This document shows positions 34,960 to 45,816 of a stretch of DNA of 64,000 nt, one piece after another (the stretch's first letter is position 1; each line of letters opens with the position of its first letter). This DNA is from Coptis chinensis (taxonomy: Eukaryota; Streptophyta; Magnoliopsida; Ranunculales; Ranunculaceae): contig CM027377.1 of NCBI GenBank assembly GCA_015680905.1, forward strand, positions 86,943,001 through 87,007,000, read 5' to 3'. Position numbers and translations under genes: made by a program. The notes below the pieces were generated by a model. It was not told where the DNA came from, made no database searches, and saw only the letters and a list, made by a program, of their open reading frames with translations.

Positions 34960-36658
34960 TGATAAAAACGCTTTTAATTGTACGTTTAATTAAGTCCAAG
35001 GTCCACAGTCCGAAGTCCAAAGTCCGAAGTCCAAAGTCCGTATAGTCGTACATTTTAGTCAAGTTACCTTACTCACGTGGGTTTGGTAGGATAGGTCAAG
35101 TAAGAGATCGTCCAAACCTTAGGGCTTGGAAAGGTTCACAACTGGAATTACAACTTTTGGTGAGTAGGATTTTAGGTTGGTTTTAATCAAATTAACGGTA
35201 ATGCAAATAATGTAAATTACTATGGTGATTTATATGTAGGTAAACAAAGATAGAGAAACAGGGAGAGAGTTAATCATACTCATGCAAGAATCATTTTTCA
35301 ATAGTTTATATTACCACGTCACTACATCTCTAATTCGTCTCATGTTCGGAGACGACGTCGAGTATTGATCCCTAGCGCATGCCCACATCTCTGAGCCGCA
35401 TCACACTAGCATAAGGAGTTGAACTAATATTTCATCTCTGGAATATCATTTCAGCTCCTGGCTCGATTCCACATCAGCTGGACAAATTGGAGAGCTGTCT
35501 GACACCCATAAAGCCGCTCGTGAGACATTTTGGGTCGCTCACGAGACTGTTCTGGAGCATCAGCACTCCAAATTTGTACAGTCTCAATCATTTTGGGACC
35601 GGATGTCTAATCTATGCCTAATTCCTAAGTAGTGATTCTAGAATATTAAAAAGTCAATCCGGATTCTCATACGAGCAGCATAACCCTCCCCCTAAGGGGG
35701 GGGGGATTAGCTCATGGTCATTGAAGGAATAATAAAACTTGCTGTATACATTAAGTAAATAAATGCAGGACAGGAATTACAAAGAAATGACTGTTATTAA
35801 AGGTAAATTGACTTACAGTATTTAAGCTGCTGGAATGAAAATTACAGAGTTTAAGTGCTGGAATGAAACTACAGACGTTAAAGTAAAACTAATGTATAGC
35901 TAAAGCATGAAAATGCTGAAGGAAAAATAATGAAAGCTACCCCCTCATATATATAGGCGGGAGACTGGAGACGGATTAATTGAGTTTTGGCCTTATGCTA
36001 ATTGAGAGATTCAAAACTTTGAAATACAAAGTTTTGGTTTTACCTGTTTTAATTTAGCTTTGTCTTTTTCTTTATAAGGTTTTGTCTTTATATGTTTTGG
36101 TTTCGTCTTTTAGCCCAATTCAATTCAAACATTGAATTGGTATGTGTCTTTCCTATTGCGAGGTGGCACCAAATTAAGACCATCACTTGCCACCTGCTTA
36201 TGCTGACTCGTCATGCCTTTTGGGCCCGCAGAGTGGGTCCACTTAGTGTGTCCAGTGGCAGCGCCGATTTTGGCATTTTTACAACTTTTTGTCTTTGCGT
36301 AGAGTTTGTCTCCCTGGTCGCTCTAGCAGTTCACTAGCCAACGTCGGTACCCAGATTTATCAGATTTGAGCTTCAAAAGTTTGCTGCTTCTTTATATGTG
36401 GACCCGTTATGCACTGGTTTTGTTCTTTTGGAAACTTTGGCTCTAGTCAGGCTCTATTGGGCTTCATTGGGGTTGAGTGGGAAACTTCAAATATTCTAGT
36501 ATTCCTGTACTTCGATGCATGTTTTATCATTATATTCATTTTAAATGTGGAAACCTGCAAAAGTACGAAAATATAATTATTACATGATTATTAAACACAT
36601 AATCGACCAAAATGCTATGTCTCTCGGGGTTTAATATTACAGTTTTGGGTGCTTATCA
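34960..36658 (-). repeat. 5' LTR of element B (1699 bp)
   Basis: Plus-strand ends TGATAAAAACGC and GTGCTTATCA. It matches the LTR of F (50158-51882) inverted over its whole length. Near the minus-strand 3' end is a short tandem array of AGTCCGAA/AGTCCAAA units (34993-35042), present in F as GGACTTCG units (51790-51850). A TATA-like run TATATATA is at 35949-35956. An inverted repeat CTCGTGAG/CTCACGAG lies at about 35517-35544. Confidence 0.88.
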
Positions 36659-37102
36659 TTTCACATGCTAGTTGTTAGTTTTTAGAGATTACCATGAACA
36701 ATTAGGGATTAGGAAGACCCAATTACTATGCGAAAGCATTGCAATTCGGATTACGATAATACCTCGCTAGTGGATTAAGTCGAGTTAAGATGGAATAAAT
36801 CCCCCCTAATTCCTTATCATATTATCAATTTAGTATTAGTTTGTTGAATTATCGTATCTTATTAGTATAATTTCCATCGTAGTATAATTTCATCCGTACT
36901 CTCATTGACTTTGATAGACTGATAATCTTAGTAAACATTAATTCTAAAGAACTAGGAGTGGAACGAATCTTCTATTCCAACTATATTGCAATAGCATCGA
37001 GAGTAAAAACTTTGATAATTAGCACACGAAAAAGTTCTAGTTTTACTTGCGTTTCAAGTTAATCACTTATTCGTAGGTAAAACTATCATTTTACTTTTAT
37101 CA
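36659..37102 (+). repeat. Truncated 5' LTR of element D (last 444 bp)
   Basis: Matches 44420-44865 of the 3' LTR of D nearly base for base, starting TTTCACATGC and ending ACTTTTATCA. Confidence 0.88.
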
Positions 37103-37104
37103 AA

Positions 37105-37118
37105 TGGCGCCACTGCCA
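37105..37118 (+). promoter_or_regulatory. Primer binding site of element D (tRNA-Asp type)
   Basis: TGGCGCCACTGCCA two bases after the LTR; one base different from the site of element A. Confidence 0.85.
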
Positions 37119-37719
37119 TCTTAGTTCCTTTTAGAATTGTTTTCGTTAGCATTGTTAGTCTTCCCAAAGTCCCATTAAACCTACCCACCCTTGTTTGATT
37201 CTAACTGTGGTTGTTTGTTTCTGAACTGAATTTTTCCTCGCAGGAATACACAGAGCGCACTCCGCGCCCTTGGTAGGCAAATTTGGAGCGCACCCCGCGC
37301 CCAAAACACTGGATATCAGCCAAGGTTGAGCCTGCCCCGCACCCTACCAAGGCAAAGTTCGAGCGCCCCCCGCGCTGAAGCGCCTGGAACTCGAATTGGA
37401 CTTGAGTGCGTCCTGTGCCCTACCAAGGCAAAGTTCAATCACCCCCCGCGCTGAAATGCCTGGAACTCAAATTGGACTTGAGCGTGCCCCGCGCCCTCCC
37501 AAGGTTTAGTTCAAACTTCCATTTCTTCAAGTTATTCAATGTTCTAACTTGTTAAATACACTGAGCTCGCGTATACAAGACGCTATTCATAAGCGAAGCA
37601 AGGAGGCATTCAAGTACTTCTTTCTTCCACTCTTCGCATCTCCTGTTAGAGGTTTATATTAGCATATCAGGATTGTTTTGATTGTTGTCGTGTTTAGTTA
37701 AGATTGATCTTAGCCTTGC
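37119..37719 (+). repeat. Genomic leader of element D with GCGC-rich tandem repeats
   Basis: At 37245-37510 a unit of about 85-95 bp recurs three to four times with variation. Each has a GAGCGC start, a CCGCGC core, a GGAACTC stretch and ends CCAAGGCAAAGTTC. The flanks align with the leader of A. A related single unit (TTGAGTGCGACCTGCGC) appears in the internal ORF2 leader at 40459-40475. Confidence 0.65.
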
Positions 37720-37845
37720 ATGAGATTAAGGTCAGGTCGAAGAAAAATGTCTAACGTAATTAATCGTCAACGTCAACACACACGCCTATCTAGTATACCA
37801 CGCGCCTATCTAGAATTTATAATTAGAGTTTCGTTTGCATATTAA
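37720..37845 (+). pseudogene. Gag N-terminal stub of element D
   Basis: ATG 37720 reads MRLRSGRRKMSNVINRQ and then diverges to a TAA at 37843. The first six residues are identical to B Gag. The capsid domain that should follow is missing, replaced by a short AT microsatellite (37857-37880) and the ORF at 37888, which is in the same frame. Confidence 0.6.
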
Positions 37846-37887
37846 TTGTCCTAGAATATATATATATATATATATATACTAACAATT

Positions 37888-39537
37888 ATGGCATATCAAT
37901 ATGTAGACGAGCAATCATGTGATTATTATGAAAACCCGTCACCATGTTCATGCTGTTGTAGTCCTGACCATTAGGCTTCTCATTGCCCATCATATCAAGA
38001 GTTTGAGCCTACTATAGGATATAATAATAATTATGAGCCTCAATTTTCAGATTTTTATAGTAACCCATACAATCAAGAGTTTTCTAGTCATCCAAACTAT
38101 TCATGGAGTTCCACCAATAACAATCAACCAGCCATTCAACCTCAACCTAACCCATCACAATACGAAGTCAACCAGAGTCACTTAAATGCCATATCCCAAG
38201 AAGGACTCATATCATATCCAAACGCCAATAACTATGGCTATCACATACCATACCAACCAGACCCTTCCACCATGGCAAAAATCACCCACCCATCTAGTTC
38301 ACCACCCTTCACAGACCAAATTTCCCAAACTATGCTTCAGAACATAACCCAGATGATTTCCATGATCTCCTCACCTAACAAAGAACTTTCAACCTTGCCA
38401 GAGATCGACATACAACTAGAACAACCTTCCCATGACCCTCCCATTAACCATTATGTTGACTCTACAACCCACCTGGATGAGGAAATTCTTGAAGACGACT
38501 CTTTAGGACATGTTTTGGATGACCACTCCAATTTGAGAGATGCCACCGAGGAACCTCCCATTGATCCATCTGAATATGAATATAATGATGACACATTAGA
38601 AGATATTTATAAGGGTGTGATAGAGGAAGAATTTTATAACTATTGGCATTCTCTTAATATGGACCCTCCTGTTGAGCATGTCTAGGCCTTTGTGTTTGCT
38701 AGCCGCACTCGGTTGGACGATTCCTCGACACATTTGAATGATGCCATTGAAGATACTTATAGTGTTTTAGAGGAAGAGGGTGAGAAAATAGAGATTAACA
38801 ATTCTAATATAAGGCATGACCAAGTTAATGTGCAAGAAAAAGAGGAAGTTACATCTTTAGAGAAATGTGAATCTCAATTTAGTTTGGCAGCTGAGGAAAT
38901 AACAATGGAAGGAATAGATGACTTTCTTAAAGATAAATCCATAAACCACAACCTTGTGGATTCAGCCAAGCCAGATGTAGAGTTCTAAAGAGCGTGTGAG
39001 GATCCACTAATTGACCACCAACCACTTGAGTTACCATCTCCTAAAATCCAACCATCTACCATAACTAAGCCATCCATTCATTCACCATTTTAGAGGAACC
39101 TCAAATTTTCACTTGAGCCTATTGCCTCAGAGACCCTCTATAATTATTTCAACCCTCACAGTGAAGAGTGTTTGCCTAGTACACAATCCTATGAGTACAC
39201 CATTCCTATAGTTGAGAGCCAAACTTTGACCGGGCGTAGTTAGAAACCTAGTTTGTCTTATTTTTCCGCATCTGAGCCTCATGAAAGACATCAGGATCCA
39301 GACTTCATTCCTTTCTCACTTAAAGTATTGCTAATTCATCTTTTGAGTCATTCAAACTTTTTAACACAGCTACAACATGATGGTTTGCATCTGTTTTTTG
39401 AGGTGTTGCATAAGTTTTCTTTTATTCTTCTACATGATTGCTTCCAATTATACAACTTCATTCTGTTTAAGGGTGCATTTAGTATCATATTTTTATGGCT
39501 AGACCCCAAACTCTTTCGACTACTAGTTTATAGTTGA
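37888..39537 (+). pseudogene. Zinc-knuckle plus acidic ORF in the gag position of element D
   Basis: One frame of 550 codons with five in-frame stops (37972, 38683, 38986, about 39091, about 39241). Residues 22-35 form a C-2-C-4-H-4-C knuckle, CSCCCSPDH then stop-ASHC, followed by N/Y/P/Q-rich sequence with HPNYSWSS, which parallels HPNLAWAP after the knuckle of B Gag. From 38410 onwards it is strongly acidic (D/E-rich) with no known fold, and the last 80 codons are hydrophobic. It thus looks like the nucleocapsid end of Gag fused to new sequence, without capsid. The stops show it is dead now; few frameshifts suggest it was coding until recently. Confidence 0.65.
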
Positions 39538-40219
39538 CAATGCATCATCTATTCTGTGCCATCCCAGTTTCTTGTTTGCTTGGGGGTACGCACCGTCTAG
39601 GGGAATCTGACATAAAATGGCCCCACATTAAGTCTACGGGAATCTGACTTTAAAAGACCTACGTTTTAAAACAAATTTTCAAAAACCTGTTTTCAAAAAT
39701 TTGTTTGGGGGTGGGGTGTTTGGTTTTTCCATTCTTCATCACTCAAATTCATATTCTTATCCCTTTCTCATCTCGTAGCTAGATTTCTTGTTGTTTGTTG
39801 TGTTGATGTCGTTTTTATTGGTTTTAGTAGTTTGGATGTTAAGTTGTTAAATTCAGTAGTTAAATTTGAATTTGGTAATTAATTGTTATTTGATTTGCTA
39901 TTTTAATTTAATTTGGTTCTTGTCTAAGCATGCGATGATTTTTGCGTTAATCCCACCTTCCCGAATTGTTTGGGAATGGTATTATTTCTTTTAGCATTGT
40001 TTTTATATGATCCACAATTTAGGCAGTAATTTTGCGATGATTGTTGGGAATGTTGCCGATATTGGCATTGCTATGATTAGATATTGTCGTAGGATGAAAT
40101 TTCAAAGAGTTAGGAAGTTTCTATTCTAAATTCAATCTAAAAGATATTAGGTTTGTTTTGGAATAATGCATATGGGTTGTTTCCATTTTAGGTTTTGGAA
40201 ATATTTTGTTTCCGGCAAT
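39538..40219 (+). other. Spacer of element D with two GGGAATCTGAC motifs and purine tract
   Basis: GCTTGGGGGTACG at 39578-39590, then motif copies at 39595-39624 and 39632-39661, then TTTGGGGGTGGGG at 39704-39716. The remainder is T-rich without ORF. Confidence 0.6.
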
Positions 40220-40593
40220 TGCCTTAAAGATTTTTGGCAACTTGTCGATTCATTTTAGAAACTAAACCCCTAGATAAACTTCATTCATCCTCCATACAAA
40301 ACCCACACATCTCACTTTCTTCTCTCACCTTAAACCTCCAAATTTTTCCTTTTATTTGTTCCTTCATCCCGCTTTCCGGAACACACCTTGAGATGAGACA
40401 TGCCATAGCAAGACCAATTCTGAAGCTTCCAAAAAAACTTGTAACTTCGATTTACACTTGAGTGCGACCTGCGCTCTTCTAAGGCTAAATTTGAGCGCCA
40501 CACGCGCCCTGACCTTCGTAGCCACAAAAAATTCTGATTTTTTGTCAGGTTTTCCAGGATAGTTTGCAGCAATTCTAGAGTCCATTTATTGAA
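40220..40593 (+). promoter_or_regulatory. Internal promoter-like segment and leader before ORF2 of element D
   Basis: Homologous to 15060-14596 (minus) of A: GGCAACTTGTCGATTC, a TAGATAAAC box at 40270-40278, then a leader rich in C, T and A, then a GCGC block (40459-40520) and ATG 40594. Readable frames in it begin only with TTG, so I treat it as untranslated leader. Confidence 0.5.
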
Positions 40594-41492
40594 ATGAACT
40601 CTCCTACACTCATAACGGAGTAGTCTTTTGAAGACTTGTTCCAAAGTGACACCTATGGTGTGTGGTTTTGCGAGATAATCATACATGCAGGCTGGGAACC
40701 ACTAATGGTAAGACCTGATGAACTTTATTCTCCGACACTTACATCTTATTTTTATGATAATTGTAAGTTCTTTGATAGACCGGATGGAAAACAAGTGTTC
40801 TCCATCACCATTGAGGATGAAACGATGGAAATTACAAGGTTCTTGTTAGCCTTTTCTCTCGAACTTGCTATGCCCGCTGAAATACAAGACTCATGGGCCT
40901 ATTTGGTAGATAATATGTACATCTATAACTATGAGGATTTGCATGAGGATTATGGAGCATAAATCTTAAGGATAGAGGACCAAGGGGACTATAATGTAGC
41001 CCTTGGTAGCCTATCCATGAACGTGGGCACTGTTATGTTTTAGATAATGCTAAACATTAGAGGGGAATGACATTATTCTTCTGTGAATGACGAAACTTGT
41101 GATATTTTCTGTGCTTTAGCTGGGGGACGTATGCTCTATGATATTTCCCCGACCTTAATGCCTAGTTTAGCACAAGTCATAGCATGAGGCATAAGTACCT
41201 TCTTATGCCTGTTTTAGTTTGCCGTATTATGCTATGTTTCTTCTCTGTTTTTTGTGCCCATTTCACGGATTGGGTGGGGGTCGACATTGTGCGACCCACC
41301 AACTGTATTATTCGTTCCTTTCGTGCAATGACTTGGCCGGGGTGGAGGCTACAACCTCATTTGGTTGTGCCCTACACCCTATCCAACCAAGTGACGCTAA
41401 GCAGGTTAGCGATTGTAGATGATAAATGGCGTGAAGCCTGGCAAATCATCATGGTGTGGCAGGATGAGAATGAACCTTATTTCTTTATATAA
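40594..41492 (+). pseudogene. ORF2 of element D, degenerate
   Basis: ATG 40594 reads NSPTLITE after Met, a stop, SFEDLFQSDTYG, then 108 open codons containing DELYSPTLTSYFYDN (F has EQTYSPGLATYFYDH) and DETMEITRFLLAFSLEL. After a stop at 40960 the frame keeps VALGSLSMNVGTVMF, matching PLASMTMNVGTAMLF of F. The tail to 41492 is in another frame and matches A. Same family as ORF2 in A, F and G. Confidence 0.6.
41187..41210 (+). other. Perfect inverted repeat within ORF2 (D copy)
   Basis: AGGCATAAG, six-base loop TACCTT, CTTATGCCT. Identical to the A copy at 13987-14010. Confidence 0.7.
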
Positions 41493-43309
41493 TAGGTTGA
41501 CAACACTTAAATGCTAGAGATAAGGTATGTTTTTAGTTTCAGTTAGTGTCTGCTTTTGTCCCAAGCAATTTAATTCTTGTTAACCCCATAACGGGTGGAA
41601 CTTATATAGAGTTGCGTCTATTTTTATTTTTTTAATATTAGTATGTTTTAACTTTGTTTTCCAGATGTTCCAAATTTCACGCGTTTCCATGGTATTTTTC
41701 TACCCTTTTTATTTAAATATTTTGAGGACAAAGCATGCTTCTTGTTTGGGGGTGGCATAGAAACATGTGTAATTAAGACATCTGTTAGGATATAGATATG
41801 TATAATATGCACTTATTTTCTAGTAAAAATTTCAAAAATTTAAAAATATAAATAAAAAGTTATGCTATACACTTAAGAATATTGGTATTGTTTTATTTAT
41901 CTATGCTCTTAATAATCTATAAGTCTCACGTAGCTCTTGCATTATAATAATTTTTAGAAACTTAGGTTAATATGTAGGTAACAATCTTTGCATCTTTCTA
42001 TTAATATATTGCATGAGTATCTATGATTGTTTGGCAGTAAGTTTCTGAAATCTAGGCTAGAGTACTTATTCTACAAATCCTGTGAGAATATAGCTTAAAG
42101 CCTTATATGAGTGAAGCATTTGAGAAAGACATAAGGGAGAAGTAAAATCCGGATAGAGAAATCACACGTCCACTTGCTTAATCACTATACCATATCCTAA
42201 GCGAGAATTTAGGCCCTCTTTAGATCGATATAGCCAAAAATTCAAACCTTATGAAATTATTTTCCGCTAGTCGCCCCTCTGAGACTTTCTTTAGCCTTTC
42301 ATAAACCACAATTCCTTTAACCTTTTACAAAAAAAAATAAAAATAAAAATCAGCCTACCCATTCTTTGAATGAGTCTGAGAATAGAGATGAAGAATAGAA
42401 AAGAGAAAGACTTTTGAAATCAAGAATTTGTTTGTCGCTTCAAATAAGAAAAGAAAGTTTCCATCCAAATAAAAAAAAAATAAATAAATAAAAGAAAATA
42501 AAGAGTTAGAACTCCAAAAATATAATCAAAGGTGTCAAAAGCCAAAGAAAAAGGAAAATATGGCTAAGGATGGAAACAAAGTGTAGAAGCAAAAATAAAG
42601 AACAAGGTTTTCTCTAGTTACATAATATGAAAACACTATTATCTTAGACTTGTCCTTTTTGAATATCCATTTTCTTCCTTCTTAAACCATCTCCTAATCC
42701 CTGCAACACCTAATAAAGACCTCTAGCTCAATTAGGAATAGGTTAGTGTGATAGTAAGTGGCCGATGTGTTTGATCGACTCTGACTTCCTTGTGTGTCAT
42801 TGAGATTGTATGGTAAAGTGTGCCCACTGTACACTGGAGTAGCGAAACTTGAGCAGAAAAATCAGAGTGGTTTTTTCTTGACATTTATGTGAGGACCTAC
42901 TTAAGGACGCTATTTCAAGTTTTCAGAAACGGACCTGTTAGTGTATTTCATAGTATTACTCATTGTATATATGTTTATTCGTAGATGATTGGTTATTATG
43001 CATATATTAGCTTAGGTTTCGACTTGATTATTCTGTATTCATTGCTAGTGAGATGTATAAATAATTGAGACATAAATAAGAAAACAATAGTTTTATTTCT
43101 TAGTCGTTGTAGTATAGATGAAGTTTGTGAGTACCTTCACTGGAAAACTCTTACGAGGCTATAACTTGTCTATTAGGGAATTCCTAGTGGTTTAAGGCCT
43201 TGTTGCATACGGTTAATGCAATCGCACTCAGCGAAACGAGACTAGTTAGAACTCCATTTTTGGTCACTTATTCTAATTTCTCATATTTGGTTGAGGACAA
43301 ACAAATGTT
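41493..43309 (+). other. 3' non-coding region of element D
   Basis: It begins with sequence matching A, then TTTGAGGACAAAGCATG (41721-41737) and TTTGGGGGTGG (41745-41755). After 1.55 kb with no ORF and an A-rich block comes the hairpin at 43170-43190 and GAGGACAAAC at 43293. Collinear with E and F despite their different LTR family. Confidence 0.65.
43170..43190 (+). other. Conserved small hairpin in the 3' non-coding region (D copy)
   Basis: Arms CTATTAG and CTAGTGG around GGAATTC. The two C-to-T changes relative to E and F turn C-G pairs into U-G pairs, so the hairpin still folds as sense RNA. Confidence 0.6.
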
Positions 43310-43322
43310 GTTTGGGGGTGGT
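43310..43322 (+). promoter_or_regulatory. Polypurine tract of element D
   Basis: TTTGGGGGTGGTT abuts the TG of the 3' LTR at 43323. Confidence 0.85.
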
Positions 43323-44865
43323 TTGATAAGAACCCAAAACTGTAGTTTTAACCCCTTAACAATATAGCTGTTAGACCAATTATGTGATTAATAATATAGG
43401 TTTATCACTAATTAAGTGCTTTTGAATATTTCAGGCTTCGAGGTTGAATAAATGTAAATTTTTTTACTAATTAGACGATAAAAGGAGCTAAAGTGATTGC
43501 TATGAAAGTTCTATGAAGAAAGCCCAAGTTTCATGGGAAAAAATCCTTTAAAAAGCCTAAGTCAAGTTGTAAAGTGAAAGTCAAACCGGATTAGAAAGTT
43601 GAAGAAAAGTCAACAGAATTTCAAAAGGCCATATTATTGGGCTCAGACCTCGGATTTGGGCCCATTTTATATCAAAATGACCGGCTCAGAAAGCTCTTTC
43701 CAATGGTCTAAACCTTGACTCAATCAGAATAGTATAAGTTAGTGAAAACTTGCATTATAGTAACACAACCAGAAAGGAAAGTCTTGGATTCAACAAATTG
43801 GGTTTTGGGCTTGATTTTTCGGCCCAAAACATGACTCCTCAACTTATGCACAAATTTGGGGATCTAACTCTTCTATATCAAGAGACAAAAGCTTAGCTCT
43901 TAAGCTATCTAGATATAAACCTAGTTCTAGTTCATAAAATTTAGTTTTTGTAATATATAATTAGTTTTAATTCATTAAATTAGTTTATATGGATTAATCT
44001 AGTTAGTTGTCAATTGTATTAGTTGTTAGAACAAGTTTGAATTTTAGAATAAAATACTTAGTTATATTTCAATATTTAATTCTAATTTAAGCTTTCATTC
44101 ATAGATTTAGTTGTTTTAAATTGATAATTAGTATTCATATTCTTAGTTCTAAATTAGTTTTAAATTCAGATTAATGCATTTTTGAATCACCATTATTATT
44201 GTTCAATTAGATTTATAAGTTTAATTAGTTATTCAATAATGACTCGTTTTGATTGTTCTTGTGTTAGAAATGATAGTATAATGATTCAAGGCTAAAACCT
44301 CCATTATAGGGGTTTGAAGAAGCCTTGATGAAGTTTGATTTCGATTAGCATAGAATAGTTCATAATTTTCTATTCCATTCTAGAAAACAATTAGTTCACT
44401 ATGAGAATGGGTGTGATTGTTTCACATGCTAGTTGTTAGTTTTTAGAGATTACCATGAACAATTAGGGATTAGGAAGACCCAATTACTATGCGAAAGCAT
44501 TGCAATTTGGATTATGATAATACCTGGCTAGTTGATTAAGTCGAGTTAAGGTGAAATTAATCCCCCCTAATTCCTTATCATATTATCAATTTAGTATTAG
44601 TTTGTTGAATTATCGTATCTTGTTTGTATAATTTCCATCGTAGTATAATTTTGTCTGTACTCTCATTGACTTTGATAGACTGATAATATTAGTAAACATT
44701 AATTCTAAAGAACTAGGAGTGGAACAAATCTTATATTCCAACTCTATTGTTATAGCATTGAGAGTAGAAAACTTTGATAATTAGCACACAAAGAAATTAT
44801 AGTTTTACTTGCGTTGAGTTTTCATAGCTTATTCGTAGGTAAAACTACTCATTCTACTTTTATCA
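43323..44865 (+). repeat. 3' LTR of element D (1543 bp)
   Basis: It starts TGATAAGAACCCAAAACTG and ends CTACTTTTATCA. Same family as the LTRs of A, but clearly more diverged from them than the two A LTRs are from each other. The flank beyond (CCTTA) is element F sequence. Confidence 0.88.
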
Positions 44866-44884
44866 CCTTACGTGCTATGAATAG

Positions 44885-45213
44885 TGGCATGAGAGCATGT
44901 ACACTCGCCAGGTATCAATGAAACATACCATGGGCGAGTTCAGGGAGGATATGACCACTCGCCACGAGTCGTTGACAGACAGCATGGGAAAATTTTAGCA
45001 AGATATGCGTACTTCCTTGAATGCATTTCAGGATCATATGACTACTCGATAGAACCAGTTCCAGTGAATGCTCATGGCAAACCAACACCAATTTCAGGCT
45101 TAGGTGATGGATACCCTAAGCGATATCCAGGAACAGTTAGCCTCCATGGGAGCTCGTACTGCATGCCATCGCAGGACTCCTAGTTCTTCTTTTGCAGCCC
45201 CTGAGGATTCTTA
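44885..45213 (+). pseudogene. ORF0 tail of element F (repetitive coiled-coil)
   Basis: A frame with several stops reads MKHTMGEFREDMTTRHESL, then DSMGKF, DMRTSLNAFQDHMTTR and DTLSDIQEQLASMGA. The recurrent M-x-x-F-x-x-DM-T-T-R pattern looks like a degenerate heptad-type repeat. It ends in a Ser/Pro tail and a stop. The same end is at the very start of the window. The upstream part is absent, and the function is unknown. Confidence 0.45.
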
Positions 45214-45586
45214 GTAGACAGTTTATTTTCCTGGTCTTGTATATTATTTATGTCGTATATTTTATTTATGTGTTTGCATTTTAATTTTCCAACCTAGGAT
45301 GTCTGTTATTTCCTATATTTTCCAAAACTTCTGCCTTGTCAAATATTATATTAGTTATCTCCAATATTATATTATATATAGGTAGAAACATATATAATAA
45401 TATTAGTAATAATAATATATATAGATATATAAATATATATACACATATATTTTTGAAGTCACACTTATCGGCAAATTTTACTGTCCACTAATGTTTTGCA
45501 AAACGGTCATGAAAACGCACCAAAAATGGTCACAAAATGGTTATGAAATCGCACCCAAACGGTCATAAAATGGCTCCATTTTCTTT
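45214..45586 (+). other. AT-rich spacer of element F
   Basis: No ORF. It contains AT-microsatellite-like sequence at 45350-45450, then several imperfect repeats of AATGGTCANAAAA-type sequence at 45500-45565. Confidence 0.45.
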
Positions 45587-45696
45587 CTATAAATAAGTTC
45601 AACACATCCTTCACATTCACTCCTTTCATCTTCTTCCCTCTACCCTTCTTCTTTAATTCTAATATCGTTTTTAGTTCGTACCAATTTTCAAGCTTC
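45587..45696 (+). promoter_or_regulatory. Internal promoter-like segment of element F
   Basis: CTATAAATAA at 45587-45596 followed by about 90 bases of C/T-rich leader and ATG at 45697. Equivalent to 421-513 in G. Confidence 0.45.
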
Positions 45697-45816
45697 ATGG
45701 ATGCACTATAAAAGTTTGAGCAGCGACAAATTGAATATGCTACTCAAGTTTTCATGCTCGTTTGTTTTATTATAGTAATGTTGTTAATGTGGCATATAGT
45801 CCTATATAATATTTAG
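45697..45816 (+). pseudogene. Tiny ORF with hydrophobic C-terminus (ORF-m), F copy
   Basis: 39 codons in one frame with a TAA at codon 5. KFEQRQIEYATQVFM matches the G copy; the following LVCFIIVMLLMWHIVLYNI is hydrophobic enough for a single membrane pass and ends NI before a stop, as in G (LILQNI). The charged half would be on one side of a membrane. No known family is recognised. Confidence 0.5.

Larger units (their letters stand above)
28326..36658 (-). mobile_element. Element B: Athila-like Ty3/gypsy element with near-readable gag-pol, 3' end lost
   Basis: Minus-strand order: 5' LTR (36658-34960), primer site, leader, gag, protease, RT, RNase H, integrase. There is no 3' non-coding region, purine tract or 3' LTR: the sequence breaks just past the integrase. 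The right end is immediately followed at 36659 by the last 444 bp of the 5' LTR of element D, so B probably inserted into that LTR. Confidence 0.85.
36659..44865 (+). mobile_element. Element D: non-autonomous Athila-like element without pol
   Basis: It has the last 444 bp of a 5' LTR, primer site, GCGC-repeat leader, a Gag start stub, a zinc-knuckle/acidic ORF, internal promoter-like leader, ORF2, 3' non-coding region, purine tract and a full 3' LTR. LTR, primer site, leader and ORF2 are homologous to element A, but protease, RT, RNase H, integrase and ORF1 are absent. It would have depended on an A-like partner. Its 5' LTR was cut by insertion of B and the missing 1.1 kb is not seen to the left of B, so a deletion followed. 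Confidence 0.82.

Noticed and set aside
35691..35710. Run of ten G near 35698 as a possible G-quadruplex or origin
   Set aside because: A single run without companion runs; the aligned place in the F LTR has only a short G stretch (AGGGGGAGGG).
40234..40461. Reading frame related to 15045-14791, both beginning MATCRF
   Set aside because: The first codon is TTG in both, the frames diverge quickly, and the similarity is explained by homologous leader DNA. No ATG opens either.
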